Part shown: piece after piece, positions 10,064-18,752 of the stretch
How positions within the stretch are numbered: position 1 is the first letter of the stretch
Layout of the letters: each line of letters starts with the position of its first letter
Source of the DNA: an uncultured Aquimarina sp.
GTDB lineage: Bacteria; Bacteroidota; Bacteroidia; Flavobacteriales; Flavobacteriaceae
Direction: 5' to 3'
NCBI GenBank assembly: GCA_947500505.1
Contig: CANMSL010000003.1
Span: 310,001 to 374,000, forward strand
DNA length: 64,000 nucleotides
The notes under the pieces: generated by a model
The model's database searches: none
The model's input: only the letters and a program-made list of their open reading frames with translations
Told to the model about the DNA's origin: nothing
Program-made: the position numbers and the translations under genes

Positions 10064-10585
10064 TTACCTTGCATCAAAATCATAACTAAATCCGATAAGA
10101 AATGTATCATATTGTCTTCCCAGACTCTTTATATTTAGCTCTGCAAAAATATGAACGGAAATAGAGATTTGATGTAACGCTCTTAATTTGATTTGCGCTC
10201 CGTGATTAAAATCTCCACTCCTAAATGCTATTAAAGCATCATCTTCTATCTCCTCAAAAACACTGGAATCATTCCCTATATAACCAAACCCTGCAGTAAT
10301 TGTAGTAGGATACCAATTAAACAAAATAAGGTTTACTCCTAAGGCAAGCTCGTTATAATTGTCCGGATTATCTTTCGTATCAACAGAAAACAATCTATTA
10401 TACTCACCAATAAAAGTTGTATAACAATTAGAAGCATATTCGATTCTGGCACCTAATCCTACCTCATCAACCGAGCCAAAGCTTTTTATGGCTACTACCC
10501 CATAATTTATAGCACTGGGGTCGTATTGGGCATTTGATGTAAACCAGAGACAGGATACTATCGTCATAAAAAGGATTCTCTTCAT
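10064..10585 (-). CDS. Small secreted beta-barrel-like protein, function unknown
   Basis: A 173-residue protein with a signal peptide (residues 1-19, ending SNAQ). The rest is rich in alternating aromatic and polar beta strands, for example GLGARIEYAS, TTFIGEYNRLF and ITAGFGYIGND. It ends in an aromatic-rich strand (FLIGFSYDFDAR), as expected for a small outer-membrane barrel. No named family was recognised. A decayed copy lies just downstream. It sits 48 bases after the sigma-54 regulator gene but has its own promoter-like box, so it may be transcribed separately. Confidence 0.65.
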   Translation of the reverse strand: MKRILFMTIVSCLWFTSNAQYDPSAINYGVVAIKSFGSVDEVGLGARIEYASNCYTTFIGEYNRLFSVDTKDNPDNYNELALGVNLILFNWYPTTITAGFGYIGNDSSVFEEIEDDALIAFRSGDFNHGAQIKLRALHQISISVHIFAELNIKSLGRQYDTFLIGFSYDFDAR

Positions 10586-10592
10586 ATCAGGG

Positions 10593-10619
10593 CAAACATA
10601 TATTAGGGGTATTTCGCAA
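10593..10619 (-). promoter_or_regulatory. Promoter-like element for the small barrel gene
   Basis: On the minus strand TATGTTTG (10600-10593) fits the TAnnTTTG -7 consensus, with TTG at 10619-10617 upstream. The box ends eight bases before the ATG at 10585, so the leader would be very short. Confidence 0.4.
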
Positions 10620-10633
10620 GATAAGGAATCTTC

Positions 10634-11797
10634 TTACTTAGCGGCAAAAAGTTTAACATCCTCCTCACTTACTTCTTTCCCTCCTAGGATGATAAGCCGT
10701 TCTACGACATTTCGTAACTCTCTAATATTTCCCGTCCAATCATACTGCTGCAGTTGTTTTATTGCTTTTTCTGAAAAAGATTTTACCGGAGATCCTTGTT
10801 CACTTGCTATTTTTCTAGTAAAATACTCAACTAGCAAAGGGATATCTTCTCTACGGTCATTTAGCGCAGGTACTTTGATAAGAATTACCGCAAGTCTATG
10901 GTATAAATCTTCTCTGAAATTATTTTCTGCAATCTCTTTTTTTAAATCTTTATTGGTTGCCGCAACGACACGAACATCTACTTTGATATCTTTATCACTA
11001 CCTACACGCTGAATTTTATTTTCCTGTAAAGCTCTGAGTACTTTAGCTTGTGCAGAAAGACTCATATCACCAATTTCGTCCAGAAAAATGGTCCCTCCAT
11101 TAGCTGCTTCGAATTTCCCCGCACGGTCTTTATTAGCAGAGGTAAAAGCTCCTTTTACGTGCCCAAAAAGTTCACTTTCTATTAATTCGCCTGGGATTGC
11201 AGCACAATTCACCTCAATCATTTGACCCTTAGACCGATCACTTTTTTGATGTATCCAATGCGCCACGAGTTCCTTTCCCGTTCCGTTAGGACCTGTAATC
11301 AATACCCGGGCATCCGTAGGTGCTACTTTTTCGATGATATTTTTAATATCTGAAATTGCCGCAGAGTCTCCAATCATTTCATAATTTTTAGAAACTTTCT
11401 TTTTTAGCATTTTGTTTTCTACCACGAGTTCTTTTCTGTCCAAAGCGTTTCTCACAGTATTTAACAATCGATTGAGATCAGGTGGTTTAGATATATAATC
11501 AAATGCTCCTAATCGCATGGTATTAACCGCTGTATCTAAATCTCCGTGGCCAGAAATCATCACCATAGGTACTTCTGGTTTAATTTTTTTAGCAGCTTCC
11601 AGTACTTCTACACCATCCATTTTAGGCATTTTGATATCACATAATACCAAATCAAAATCTTCGGCTTTGATCTTGTCGATTCCTTCTAATCCATCTTCAG
11701 CTTCAAAAACCTCATATTTATCATTTTCTTCTGATAATATTTTAACCAATACTCTTCTGATCGCTGCTTCGTCTTCTATTACTAATATTCTTGCCAT
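10634..11797 (-). CDS. Sigma-54 interacting response regulator without DNA-binding domain
   Basis: A 387-residue NtrC-family protein. Residues 1-120 are a receiver domain with phospho-acceptor D54 (VLCDIKMPKMDG). Residues of about 140-370 are the AAA+ domain with Walker A GPNGTGKE (169-176), Walker B TIFLDE (236-241) and arginine-finger region NDRREDIP. The sigma-54 contact loop reads GAFTSA (216-221), not the usual GAFTGA. The protein ends right after the AAA+ lid (KEVSEEDVKLFAAK) and lacks the Fis-type helix-turn-helix. It probably activates sigma-54 promoters from solution, or acts through partners. The start overlaps the preceding gene's stop by one base (TAATG), so translation is coupled. 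No cognate kinase is adjacent. Confidence 0.9.
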   Translation of the reverse strand: MARILVIEDEAAIRRVLVKILSEENDKYEVFEAEDGLEGIDKIKAEDFDLVLCDIKMPKMDGVEVLEAAKKIKPEVPMVMISGHGDLDTAVNTMRLGAFDYISKPPDLNRLLNTVRNALDRKELVVENKMLKKKVSKNYEMIGDSAAISDIKNIIEKVAPTDARVLITGPNGTGKELVAHWIHQKSDRSKGQMIEVNCAAIPGELIESELFGHVKGAFTSANKDRAGKFEAANGGTIFLDEIGDMSLSAQAKVLRALQENKIQRVGSDKDIKVDVRVVAATNKDLKKEIAENNFREDLYHRLAVILIKVPALNDRREDIPLLVEYFTRKIASEQGSPVKSFSEKAIKQLQQYDWTGNIRELRNVVERLIILGGKEVSEEDVKLFAAK

Positions 11798-12699
11798 TAT
11801 AATTTTAATTTTATTCCTCCTCGCAAATAGAATGTATTTCTATCGTTTAGAATTAAAACATTTTCTTGATTACCGTCCCGCAGACGGATTTCGTTACTTA
11901 GTGTATATCCTGCATATGTAAAAAACAATAAGTGTTCCGTAAAATAATATTCGTATCCTAATGCACTATTAATAAGTAACATTGATGCATTTTCTGCTAC
12001 TCTGGTCTCACCATTCTCATCTACAAAAGTTCGATTACTTTGTATGTTTCCATAAAAACGATCTAACCCTATAAATGCCTGTAATGTATTCTTTTCATTA
12101 AAAAAGTATTTAATACTGGTTTTGGGCGTACCCAAAGCGTAAGACCAACTAGGATGAAACCTTTTGGAATAGTTTATAATTGGTAAAGGATAATTGATAC
12201 TGGCAGGAGATACATATCGCAATCCTAAAATTAACCTGGCAGTTTTTGGCGATGTTTTTTCGCCATAACTTTTTACAAAATATATCGATCCGGCATATCG
12301 AAAATCATCTCCATTTATTCCTGATGCTTCTAAATTAGAAGAAAGTCGTATTCCTGCTTTAACACCAAATCTCCAATCATTTTTCATTTTGTACGTATAT
12401 CCAAGTTCAAATCCAATCGTATGAAACTCTTCTAATCCATTAGTATCTACAACAATTGATTCATCTTTTAGCTGTAAACTATTTAATCTGTATTGAAAGG
12501 ACATCACCAGATACGTACCACGATCGTTCATTTTGATAGGATAATTTCCTGAAATTCTGAACCTACTATATACATTATCACTTTTAGACTGAGGTATATA
12601 GGCGTATTCTATTCTCGCCAAATCAGTATCTTGAGATCTCAATGCAGGTATCACACAAAAGATTATACAATAAATTATAAGTAAATTCTTTTTATCCAT
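11797..12699 (-). CDS. DUF6268 family outer membrane beta-barrel protein
   Basis: A 300-residue protein with a signal peptide (residues 1-22, ending ALRSQ). It then has regular amphipathic beta strands with aromatic girdles (RIEYAYIPQ, GFELGYTYKM, YYFTEHLLFFTYAGYT) and a terminal strand NTFYLRGGIKLKL. This matches my recollection of the DUF6268 family of flavobacterial outer-membrane proteins. Its role is unknown. It is the fourth gene of the operon starting at 15869, 30 bases after the MscS gene, and its stop overlaps the start of the sigma-54 regulator. Confidence 0.75.
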   Translation of the reverse strand: MDKKNLLIIYCIIFCVIPALRSQDTDLARIEYAYIPQSKSDNVYSRFRISGNYPIKMNDRGTYLVMSFQYRLNSLQLKDESIVVDTNGLEEFHTIGFELGYTYKMKNDWRFGVKAGIRLSSNLEASGINGDDFRYAGSIYFVKSYGEKTSPKTARLILGLRYVSPASINYPLPIINYSKRFHPSWSYALGTPKTSIKYFFNEKNTLQAFIGLDRFYGNIQSNRTFVDENGETRVAENASMLLINSALGYEYYFTEHLLFFTYAGYTLSNEIRLRDGNQENVLILNDRNTFYLRGGIKLKL

Positions 12700-12729
12700 A
12701 TTTTTTATCTAGGGGCTTGGTACTATAGT

Positions 12730-13644
12730 TTAATCTTTTGGAGTTATCATAGTTACTACACGCTGCGGGAATGGGATATTTACATCATTTTCTCTAAACA
12801 AACGATCGATCTCAAATCTTATTTCACTTTTAGGAATTCCTGCCTGAAAACTATCATTAATTGTAAAAACCAACCTAAAATTAAGCGAACTATCACCAAA
12901 GCCTGTGAATAATACCAGTGGGGGTGGTTCTTTTAATATATTCTCATTAGAAAGCGCCGCTTGTATCAATAAATTTTTAACCAATGCAGTATCGCTACCA
13001 TACGCGACTCCAACTTCTACAGCTTCTCTTGTGACTGCACCATTCTGAGTCCAGTTATATAATGTAGAGGTAAGGTATTTATGATTAGGTATAATCAAAA
13101 CTTTATTATCTATTGTAACCGCCCTGGTCGTCCTTAGTTTTATTTCTTCAACCCTGCCTACTTTATCTTCAAGTTCAATTATATCGCCAACATGAACTGT
13201 TTTATCAATAAAAATAAAGACACCGGATATGATATCCTGAATTAATGTTTGTAACGCCAAACCAACACCAACCAATAATGCAGCAGAAGCAGCAAAAACT
13301 GCTGTAATATTAAACCCGATGTTATCAAGGGTAATAAACAGAATGATGATATATATGAAATATTTGGCAAAAGAAAAAACGGATTCGAATTTAATCTTGT
13401 CCTGATGTGCTAACTTTTTGGTAACAATTCTTCTAAAAAATTTCAGAAAAACTGATGCTATCATTAATGATAGTATTACCAATACCACCACTCGGACTGT
13501 TAGAATCACCGGATCTTTAGTGCCAAAATGAAATATTTCATACTCCAGAAAATGCTTGATAGAACCCCAAATATCTTCTTCTATTACTTCCTTTACCTGC
13601 TCAGTAATTTCTCCTACCTGTTCTTTAATCTCGTCCTGAATCAT
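12730..13644 (-). CDS. Small-conductance mechanosensitive channel, MscS family
   Basis: A 304-residue inner-membrane protein. An N-terminal charged segment precedes three predicted membrane helices (about residues 48-140). The pore-lining third helix is recognisable in AVFAASAALLVGVGLALQTLIQDIISG, where Ala/Gly packing matches the MscS TM3. The cytoplasmic beta domain follows with VGDIIELEDKVGRVEEI and the conserved NHKYLTSTLYNWT region. Such channels open under membrane tension to release osmolytes. The start codon lies one base from the ABC permease stop, so the two are co-transcribed. Confidence 0.92.
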   Translation of the reverse strand: MIQDEIKEQVGEITEQVKEVIEEDIWGSIKHFLEYEIFHFGTKDPVILTVRVVVLVILSLMIASVFLKFFRRIVTKKLAHQDKIKFESVFSFAKYFIYIIILFITLDNIGFNITAVFAASAALLVGVGLALQTLIQDIISGVFIFIDKTVHVGDIIELEDKVGRVEEIKLRTTRAVTIDNKVLIIPNHKYLTSTLYNWTQNGAVTREAVEVGVAYGSDTALVKNLLIQAALSNENILKEPPPLVLFTGFGDSSLNFRLVFTINDSFQAGIPKSEIRFEIDRLFRENDVNIPFPQRVVTMITPKD

Positions 13645-13645
13645 T

Positions 13646-14947
13646 TTAATACTTTAACCATTTAAACAACTCTTTATAACTTGGTTTTTTACCATACATT
13701 AATATACCAATTCTATATATCTTACCAGCAAGCCATACCATAAATATAATACTTCCTGTGAGTAAAAGAATAGATATTAAAATTTCCCACCAGGGAACAC
13801 CAAAGGGAATACGCATTAGCATTACTATTGGTGAAGTAAGCGGAATCATAGAAAAAACAGTGGATACAGTTCCGTGAGGATTTTCAATTACAGCAAAAAA
13901 ACCAACATAAATACCTAACATTAATGGTAGTATAATTGGCAGCATAAATTGTTGAGAATCTGTCTCACTATCTACCGCAGCTCCTATAGCTGCATAAATC
14001 GAACTGTATAAAAAATAACCACCAATAAAGTATACGAAGAACGAAAGTACCAAAGTTGCTAACGGAAGCTTTACTACATCCTGTATCAGAAGTTGAATTT
14101 CTTGCTGATTATTTTCTTGCAAAGCCAAAGAGGTATCTACTCCTGTGGATTGAGGGTCTATTCCAAAAAGCGATGTAGCTATCGTTAAGAGGATTCCTCC
14201 TAATAATACCCAAATCAAAAACTGAAGAATTCCGGCAAAAGATGTTCCAAGAATTTTACCCATCATCAACTGCATTGGTTTTACCGAAGAAATGATAATC
14301 TCAATAATACGATTGGTTTTTTCCTCTATTACCGAACGCATCACCATATTACCATAAATAATAATAAACATCATCAATAAATATCCTGCCAGACCACCAA
14401 ATGCCATCTTAACGTAATTAGACATTTTAGAAGTCTTCTCACCAGAAAAATTTTCTATCTGAATATTAATTTTGGCTTTAGAATTTTCTATTGTTTCTAA
14501 GTCAAGCCCTTCTGCTATATAATTTTGCTTTGTAAGTTTATTGGCAATAACACGCTCAATCCTATTTAATATGGAAAGATTTGGAGATTCTTCTGCATAA
14601 AACTGAATCGACTCTGATAGTTCTTTGTTGGTTGATTTTTTAGGAATGTAAAGCAATCCGTATAGTTTTTTAGAAATAACCGAATCTTTTGCAGTTTTCA
14701 GGCCAACATTACTATAATCAATAAATGTAACTTCATCTGTATCAATAAGGTTTGTTACGAATAAAGTTGTTTCATCAACGAAAGCAATTTTTTTAACCTC
14801 GTCATTATTAAGCGTAGTTAACCAGGTAATCAATGCTATCATACCCACTACAATCAACGGGCTTAAGAAAGTCATTACTATAAAAGTTCTGTTACGAACA
14901 CGAGCAATAAATTCTCTTTTAATTATTAATTGCAAATTACTACTCAT
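13646..14947 (-). CDS. ABC transporter permease (ABC-2 / NatB type)
   Basis: A 433-residue membrane subunit. A first transmembrane helix (residues about 20-45) is followed by an extracytoplasmic loop of about 130 residues, then five or six further helices from about residue 180. This is the ABC-2 exporter layout of NatB/YhaP-type permeases. The sequence IIISSVKPMQLMMGKILG before the second helix cluster is typical of the family. It should pair with the ATPase encoded immediately upstream, which overlaps it by eight bases. The exported substrate is unknown; sodium or peptide export has been described for relatives. Confidence 0.88.
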   Translation of the reverse strand: MSSNLQLIIKREFIARVRNRTFIVMTFLSPLIVVGMIALITWLTTLNNDEVKKIAFVDETTLFVTNLIDTDEVTFIDYSNVGLKTAKDSVISKKLYGLLYIPKKSTNKELSESIQFYAEESPNLSILNRIERVIANKLTKQNYIAEGLDLETIENSKAKINIQIENFSGEKTSKMSNYVKMAFGGLAGYLLMMFIIIYGNMVMRSVIEEKTNRIIEIIISSVKPMQLMMGKILGTSFAGILQFLIWVLLGGILLTIATSLFGIDPQSTGVDTSLALQENNQQEIQLLIQDVVKLPLATLVLSFFVYFIGGYFLYSSIYAAIGAAVDSETDSQQFMLPIILPLMLGIYVGFFAVIENPHGTVSTVFSMIPLTSPIVMLMRIPFGVPWWEILISILLLTGSIIFMVWLAGKIYRIGILMYGKKPSYKELFKWLKY

Positions 14948-15869
14948 TTTCAGTAATGGTTTTAATGAATATTTCGTTAACGCTTGGTATTACTTCATTA
15001 AATCGAACGATCTGAGCTTTTCCTGACAAATATCCCAGAAGATCATTTGATAAAGTGTCCTTTTCCAACGATATTTTTAACTTTAACTGATCCTCTATAG
15101 ATTTAAAATATGCTGGTTCTGTTTTAAATTTAGCTTGTATGGATTTATATAGCTCATCCATATTTTCAGATATTAATCCTACTTCAAATGTATTCGATTT
15201 GTATTCCTTTTTGATATCGGAGACTTTTCCTTCCAATATTTTATTCGATTTATTGATTAACGCGATATGATCACACAACTCTTCCACACTTTCCATTCTA
15301 TGTGTAGAAAAGATAACAGTAGCACCTTCATCTTGCAATTGCAGAATCTCATCTTTAATAACATTTGCATTAATAGGATCAAATCCACTAAAAGGTTCAT
15401 CAAATATTAGCAACTTAGGTCTATGCAATACCGTAACTATAAACTGAACCTTCTGCGCCATCCCTTTAGAGAGTTCTTGTATTTTTTTATCCCACCAATG
15501 GGATATATCAAACTTATCAAACCAATACTTCAGTCGTTCTTTGGCTTCATTTTTACTTAATCCTTTTAGTTGAGCAAGATATAATGCTTGCTCACCAACT
15601 TTCATAGATTTATACAATCCTCTTTCTTCGGGTAAGTATCCTATATCTTTTATATGATGCGATTGTAGTGGTTCTCCATCCAAAAATACATTCCCTGTAT
15701 CCGGTAATGTAATTTGGTTAATAATTCTGATTAAGGTGGTTTTACCAGCACCGTTTGGTCCTAGTAATCCAAAAATACTTCCTTTTGGCACATTAATAGA
15801 GACATTATTTAGAGCAATAAAATCTCCAAAACGTTTTGTTGCCCGTTGTACCTCCAAAAGATTGGTCAT
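14940..15869 (-). CDS. ABC transporter ATP-binding protein (NatA type)
   Basis: A 309-residue ABC ATPase. Walker A is GPNGAGKTT (about residues 38-46). The Q-loop region reads GYLPEERGLY, the signature is LSKGMAQK, Walker B is LLIFDEPFSGFDP and the switch is STHR. A C-terminal extension of about 90 residues follows the nucleotide-binding domain, as is common for NatA-type ATPases partnered with ABC-2 permeases. It is the first gene of a five-gene operon (ATPase, permease, MscS, DUF6268, sigma-54 regulator). Gaps and overlaps within that operon range from -8 to +30 bases. Confidence 0.92.
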   Translation of the reverse strand: MTNLLEVQRATKRFGDFIALNNVSINVPKGSIFGLLGPNGAGKTTLIRIINQITLPDTGNVFLDGEPLQSHHIKDIGYLPEERGLYKSMKVGEQALYLAQLKGLSKNEAKERLKYWFDKFDISHWWDKKIQELSKGMAQKVQFIVTVLHRPKLLIFDEPFSGFDPINANVIKDEILQLQDEGATVIFSTHRMESVEELCDHIALINKSNKILEGKVSDIKKEYKSNTFEVGLISENMDELYKSIQAKFKTEPAYFKSIEDQLKLKISLEKDTLSNDLLGYLSGKAQIVRFNEVIPSVNEIFIKTITENE

Positions 15870-16171
15870 ATATAAATGTAATTAAATTCTAAATTATAAA
15901 ACTATGCTAAGAACGTTAAAATATTCAGGAAAAGAAATAACCTTCTCTATATTAAATCATCTACTTGCTCTAAAATTAGTAGTAATAGTAAATTATATCC
16001 TATAAAAACAAAACCCACCCTAAATACAAGTATAAAGGATGGGAAAAAAATTGCTATGAAAAAGAAAAATTATCACTAAATGCGCTAGTGATGTTTCAAA
16101 TATACGAATTTTTATTAAACAAAAATCAGCATATACGAATGATTATACTTACAATATTATCATTATTGTAC
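15870..16171. other. Intergenic region between the ABC operon and dnaJ
   Basis: This 302-base AT-rich stretch holds the dnaJ terminator hairpin (16014-16043) and presumably the ABC operon promoter. No clear TAnnTTTG box was found near the ATG at 15869. No coding region was seen. Confidence 0.5.
16002..16043 (-). terminator. Intrinsic terminator downstream of dnaJ
   Basis: On the minus strand CCCATCCT pairs with AGGGTGGG (16043-16036 with 16021-16014), and an inner ATAC/GTAT pairing extends it past two T-T mismatches. A TTTTGTTTTTATA tract follows. It lies about 130 bases past the dnaJ stop. Confidence 0.65.
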
Positions 16172-17281
16172 TTATGAAAACATATCTTTTACTTTTTCAA
16201 AAAATGATTTGTCCTTACTATCAGGATTAGGTTTAAAATGATCATCTTGCGCCATTCTCTCAAAAAACTCTCTTTGTTCCTTATTAAGTGTTTTGGGCGT
16301 CCAAACATTTACATGGACTAAAAGATCCCCTTTTCCATATCCATTGATACTAGGAATACCTTTACCTCTAAGTCTTAATATTTTACCGCTCTGCACCCCT
16401 TCTTCTATCTTAATTCGTACTTTACCAGATACGGTATCAATCTCTCTAGATGCTCCAAGAGCTGCTTCAGAAAAACTAATATATAAGTCATAATGAAGAT
16501 TGTCTCCTTCACGTTGTAATTGAGGGTGATCCAATTCTTCTATAGCTACCAAAAGATCTCCTGCAATACCATTGCCAGGAGCTTCATTACCTTTTCCTGT
16601 AACTTTAAGCTGCATTCCATCTTCTACTCCTGCAGGGATTTTAATACTCACTGTTTCTTCTGAAACTTTTAAACCTTGTCCATCAGCATCTGATGGTCTG
16701 TGATCAATAATTTGTCCTGCACCCCCACAGGTAGAACATGTAGTCGATGTTTGCATTCTACCCAAAATCGTATTGGTAATGCGAGTCATTTGACCAGAAC
16801 CATTACAGGTCGTACAGGTTTTATAAGTGGTTCCTGAAGCCTGAATCTTACGTTTTACCTTGATTTTCTTTTCGACACCGTTGGCTATTTCTTCTAGTGT
16901 AAGCTTTACTCGTATTCGTAGATTACTACCTTTTACCTGGCGTTGTCTGCCACCACCGCCAAAACCTCCGAAGCCGCCAAAACCGCCACCGCCAAAGATA
17001 TCGCCAAACTGGCTGAATATGTCATCCATATTCATTCCACCACCGCCGAAACCTCCACCTTCAAACGCCTGATGTCCAAACTGGTCGTAACGGGCTTTTT
17101 TATCAGGATCACTTAATACTTCATAAGCCTCGGCAGCTTTTTTAAACTTTTCTTCTGCCGAAGTATCTCCTGGGTTTTTATCCGGATGATATTCTATCGC
17201 TTTTTTACGATATGCTTTTTTAATTTCAGCTTCAGTAGCGTTTTTGCTAACGCCTAAAATATCATAAAAATCTTCTTTCAT
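16172..17281 (-). CDS. dnaJ: Chaperone protein DnaJ with reduced zinc-finger region
   Basis: A 369-residue Hsp40 co-chaperone that stimulates DnaK ATPase activity and delivers unfolded clients. The J domain is at the N-terminus with HPD at residues 32-34. A Gly/Phe-rich linker (about 72-110) and the C-terminal substrate-binding domains follow. The central region has only two of the four CxxCxGxG motifs normally present (CTTCNGSG and CSTCGGAG), enough for one zinc site. I recall the same shortened form in other flavobacterial DnaJ proteins, so it is probably lineage-specific and not damage. It lies 10 bases after grpE in the same operon; dnaK is not in the window. Confidence 0.95.
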   Translation of the reverse strand: MKEDFYDILGVSKNATEAEIKKAYRKKAIEYHPDKNPGDTSAEEKFKKAAEAYEVLSDPDKKARYDQFGHQAFEGGGFGGGGMNMDDIFSQFGDIFGGGGFGGFGGFGGGGRQRQVKGSNLRIRVKLTLEEIANGVEKKIKVKRKIQASGTTYKTCTTCNGSGQMTRITNTILGRMQTSTTCSTCGGAGQIIDHRPSDADGQGLKVSEETVSIKIPAGVEDGMQLKVTGKGNEAPGNGIAGDLLVAIEELDHPQLQREGDNLHYDLYISFSEAALGASREIDTVSGKVRIKIEEGVQSGKILRLRGKGIPSINGYGKGDLLVHVNVWTPKTLNKEQREFFERMAQDDHFKPNPDSKDKSFFEKVKDMFS

Positions 17282-17291
17282 CTAATTTGTA

Positions 17292-17834
17292 TTATTGTCC
17301 GGTGACCACCTTAGGAAAACGAATTACCTTATCTCCTAATTTATATCCCTTTTCTATTACATCTACAATTTTACCTTTTAGCTCATCGCTGGGTGCAGGA
17401 ATCTGTGTAATCGCTTCGTGATCATCTGCATTGAATACATCTCCAGCTGCTACTTCGACCTCTGATAGCCCTTTACTTTTTAGAGTTTCTCTTAATTTAT
17501 TATGAATCAACTCCACGCCCTTCAATACATCCTTATCAGCAGATTTTTCGATTTCCTTCAAAGCACGATCGAAATCATCCAATACCGGCAACATGGATTG
17601 CATAATATCTTGACCGGCTGTCTTAAATAAATCTATTCGTTCTTTTGAAGTTCGCTTTTTGTAATTTTCGAATTCTGCAAAAAGCCTCAAAAATTTATCT
17701 TTTTCCTTTTGCAGTTCTTCTTTGAGTTGCGTTTCAACATCAATTTCTTCTACCTCAGTTTCTTCCACAGGTGTATCAAATACTTCTTCTACCTGATCTT
17801 TTACATCTTCTGTGTTTTTATTTTTCTTACTCAT
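17292..17834 (-). CDS. grpE: Nucleotide exchange factor GrpE
   Basis: A 180-residue protein when started at the ATG at 17834. An upstream in-frame start at 17894 would add 20 residues unlike GrpE and would overlap the promoter. The acidic N-terminus leads into a long coiled coil (about residues 30-80, ending AEFENYKKRT). The beta-wing domain closes with YKLGDKVIRFPKVVTG, the typical GrpE C-terminus. GrpE releases ADP from DnaK. It is the first gene of the grpE-dnaJ operon. Confidence 0.93.
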   Translation of the reverse strand: MSKKNKNTEDVKDQVEEVFDTPVEETEVEEIDVETQLKEELQKEKDKFLRLFAEFENYKKRTSKERIDLFKTAGQDIMQSMLPVLDDFDRALKEIEKSADKDVLKGVELIHNKLRETLKSKGLSEVEVAAGDVFNADDHEAITQIPAPSDELKGKIVDVIEKGYKLGDKVIRFPKVVTGQ

Positions 17835-17872
17835 GTAACTAGTACCTTTTATAAGTTTTCTTTTTGAAGATG

Positions 17873-17880
17873 CAAAAGTA
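17873..17880 (-). promoter_or_regulatory. -7 promoter element of grpE-dnaJ
   Basis: TACTTTTG on the minus strand matches TAnnTTTG exactly and lies 38 bases upstream of the chosen grpE ATG. No convincing -33 TTG at standard spacing was seen. Confidence 0.4.
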
Positions 17881-17958
17881 CTGCCATTTTTCAATAAATG
17901 TCATAATGTCACAGGAATATTTTAGTATATATTTAAGAGTATTCCTTTTCTAAAAAAA

Positions 17959-17966
17959 TAATTTTG
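17959..17966 (+). promoter_or_regulatory. -7 promoter element of the YceI lipoprotein gene
   Basis: TAATTTTG matches the TAnnTTTG consensus and ends 29 bases before the ATG at 17996. The -33 element is not obvious. Confidence 0.4.
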
Positions 17967-17995
17967 ACTTTTTAAAACTATAAACTAATATTATT

Positions 17996-18667
17996 ATGAA
18001 AACCAAATTGATAAACTTATTTGCTATAACTGCTATCATAGTAGGTGCAACTTCTTGTAAAGAAGAGAAAAAAAATGAAGCAGAAGCTACTGCTGCTGAG
18101 GAAGTAGTCGAGGCTCCAGCAGAAGCAGTAACTTATACTGTGGACACCTCAGCCAGTTCTATAGAATGGATAGGTAAAAAACCTACTGGAGAACATACGG
18201 GAACCATTAATATTTCGAAAGGAAAAGTAAAAACTCAGGACGGAAAAATCCAAAGCGGTTCTTTCGTAATAGATATGACCTCTATTAATGTTACAGATCT
18301 GGAAGGAGATGACAAAGCTAGCCTGGAAGGACATCTGAAAGGTGAAGGTGAAGGAAAAGAAGATCACTTCTTTAATGTGGCTGAATTTCCGAGTGCATCT
18401 TTCGAAGTTACAGGTATTTCAGAAAAAGATGGAAAATCTATAGTAGAAGGAAATCTGACAATTAAAGGAATAAAGAAAAATATTGCATTTCCTGCTACCA
18501 CTTCTACAGAAGGAGATACTATGACTCTAAATAGCGAAGTATTTACTATCAACCGTACAGAATGGGGTGTGAATTATGGATCTAAATCGGTTTTTGAAAA
18601 CCTGGGAGACAAATTTATTAATGATGACGTAGAGCTTAAAGTAAGTCTAAAAGCAAACAAAGCCTAG
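17996..18667 (+). CDS. YceI family lipoprotein
   Basis: A 223-residue protein with a lipoprotein signal peptide (lipobox ATSC, Cys21), an acidic Ala/Glu-rich linker (residues 22-43), then a complete YceI domain. The domain starts with YTVDTSASSIEWIGKKPTG and has the usual GHL..DFF-like segment (KEDHFFNVAEFPSASFEV) and closing NRTEWGVNYGS. YceI proteins are lipocalin-like barrels that bind isoprenoid or other hydrophobic ligands in the periplasm. The ligand here is unknown. It is a single-gene unit with its own promoter and terminator. Confidence 0.93.
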   Translation: MKTKLINLFAITAIIVGATSCKEEKKNEAEATAAEEVVEAPAEAVTYTVDTSASSIEWIGKKPTGEHTGTINISKGKVKTQDGKIQSGSFVIDMTSINVTDLEGDDKASLEGHLKGEGEGKEDHFFNVAEFPSASFEVTGISEKDGKSIVEGNLTIKGIKKNIAFPATTSTEGDTMTLNSEVFTINRTEWGVNYGSKSVFENLGDKFINDDVELKVSLKANKA

Positions 18668-18700
18668 TACCAACAACGTTATTTTTTAAAAGTTTAAGAG

Positions 18701-18730
18701 GCTGACACGAACATATGTGTCAGCTTTTTT
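18701..18730 (+). terminator. Intrinsic terminator after the YceI gene
   Basis: GCTGACAC (18701-18708) and GTGTCAGC (18717-18724) form a perfect 8-bp stem with an 8-base loop, followed by TTTTTTTATAG. It sits 34 bases past the stop and faces the convergent epimerase gene. Confidence 0.85.
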
Positions 18731-18752
18731 TATAGTTAGTTTTATGTGTGTT

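Noticed and set aside
11517..11921. 134-codon open frame on the plus strand
   Set aside because: Antisense to the receiver domain of the sigma-54 regulator and the end of the DUF6268 gene; no start context or family.
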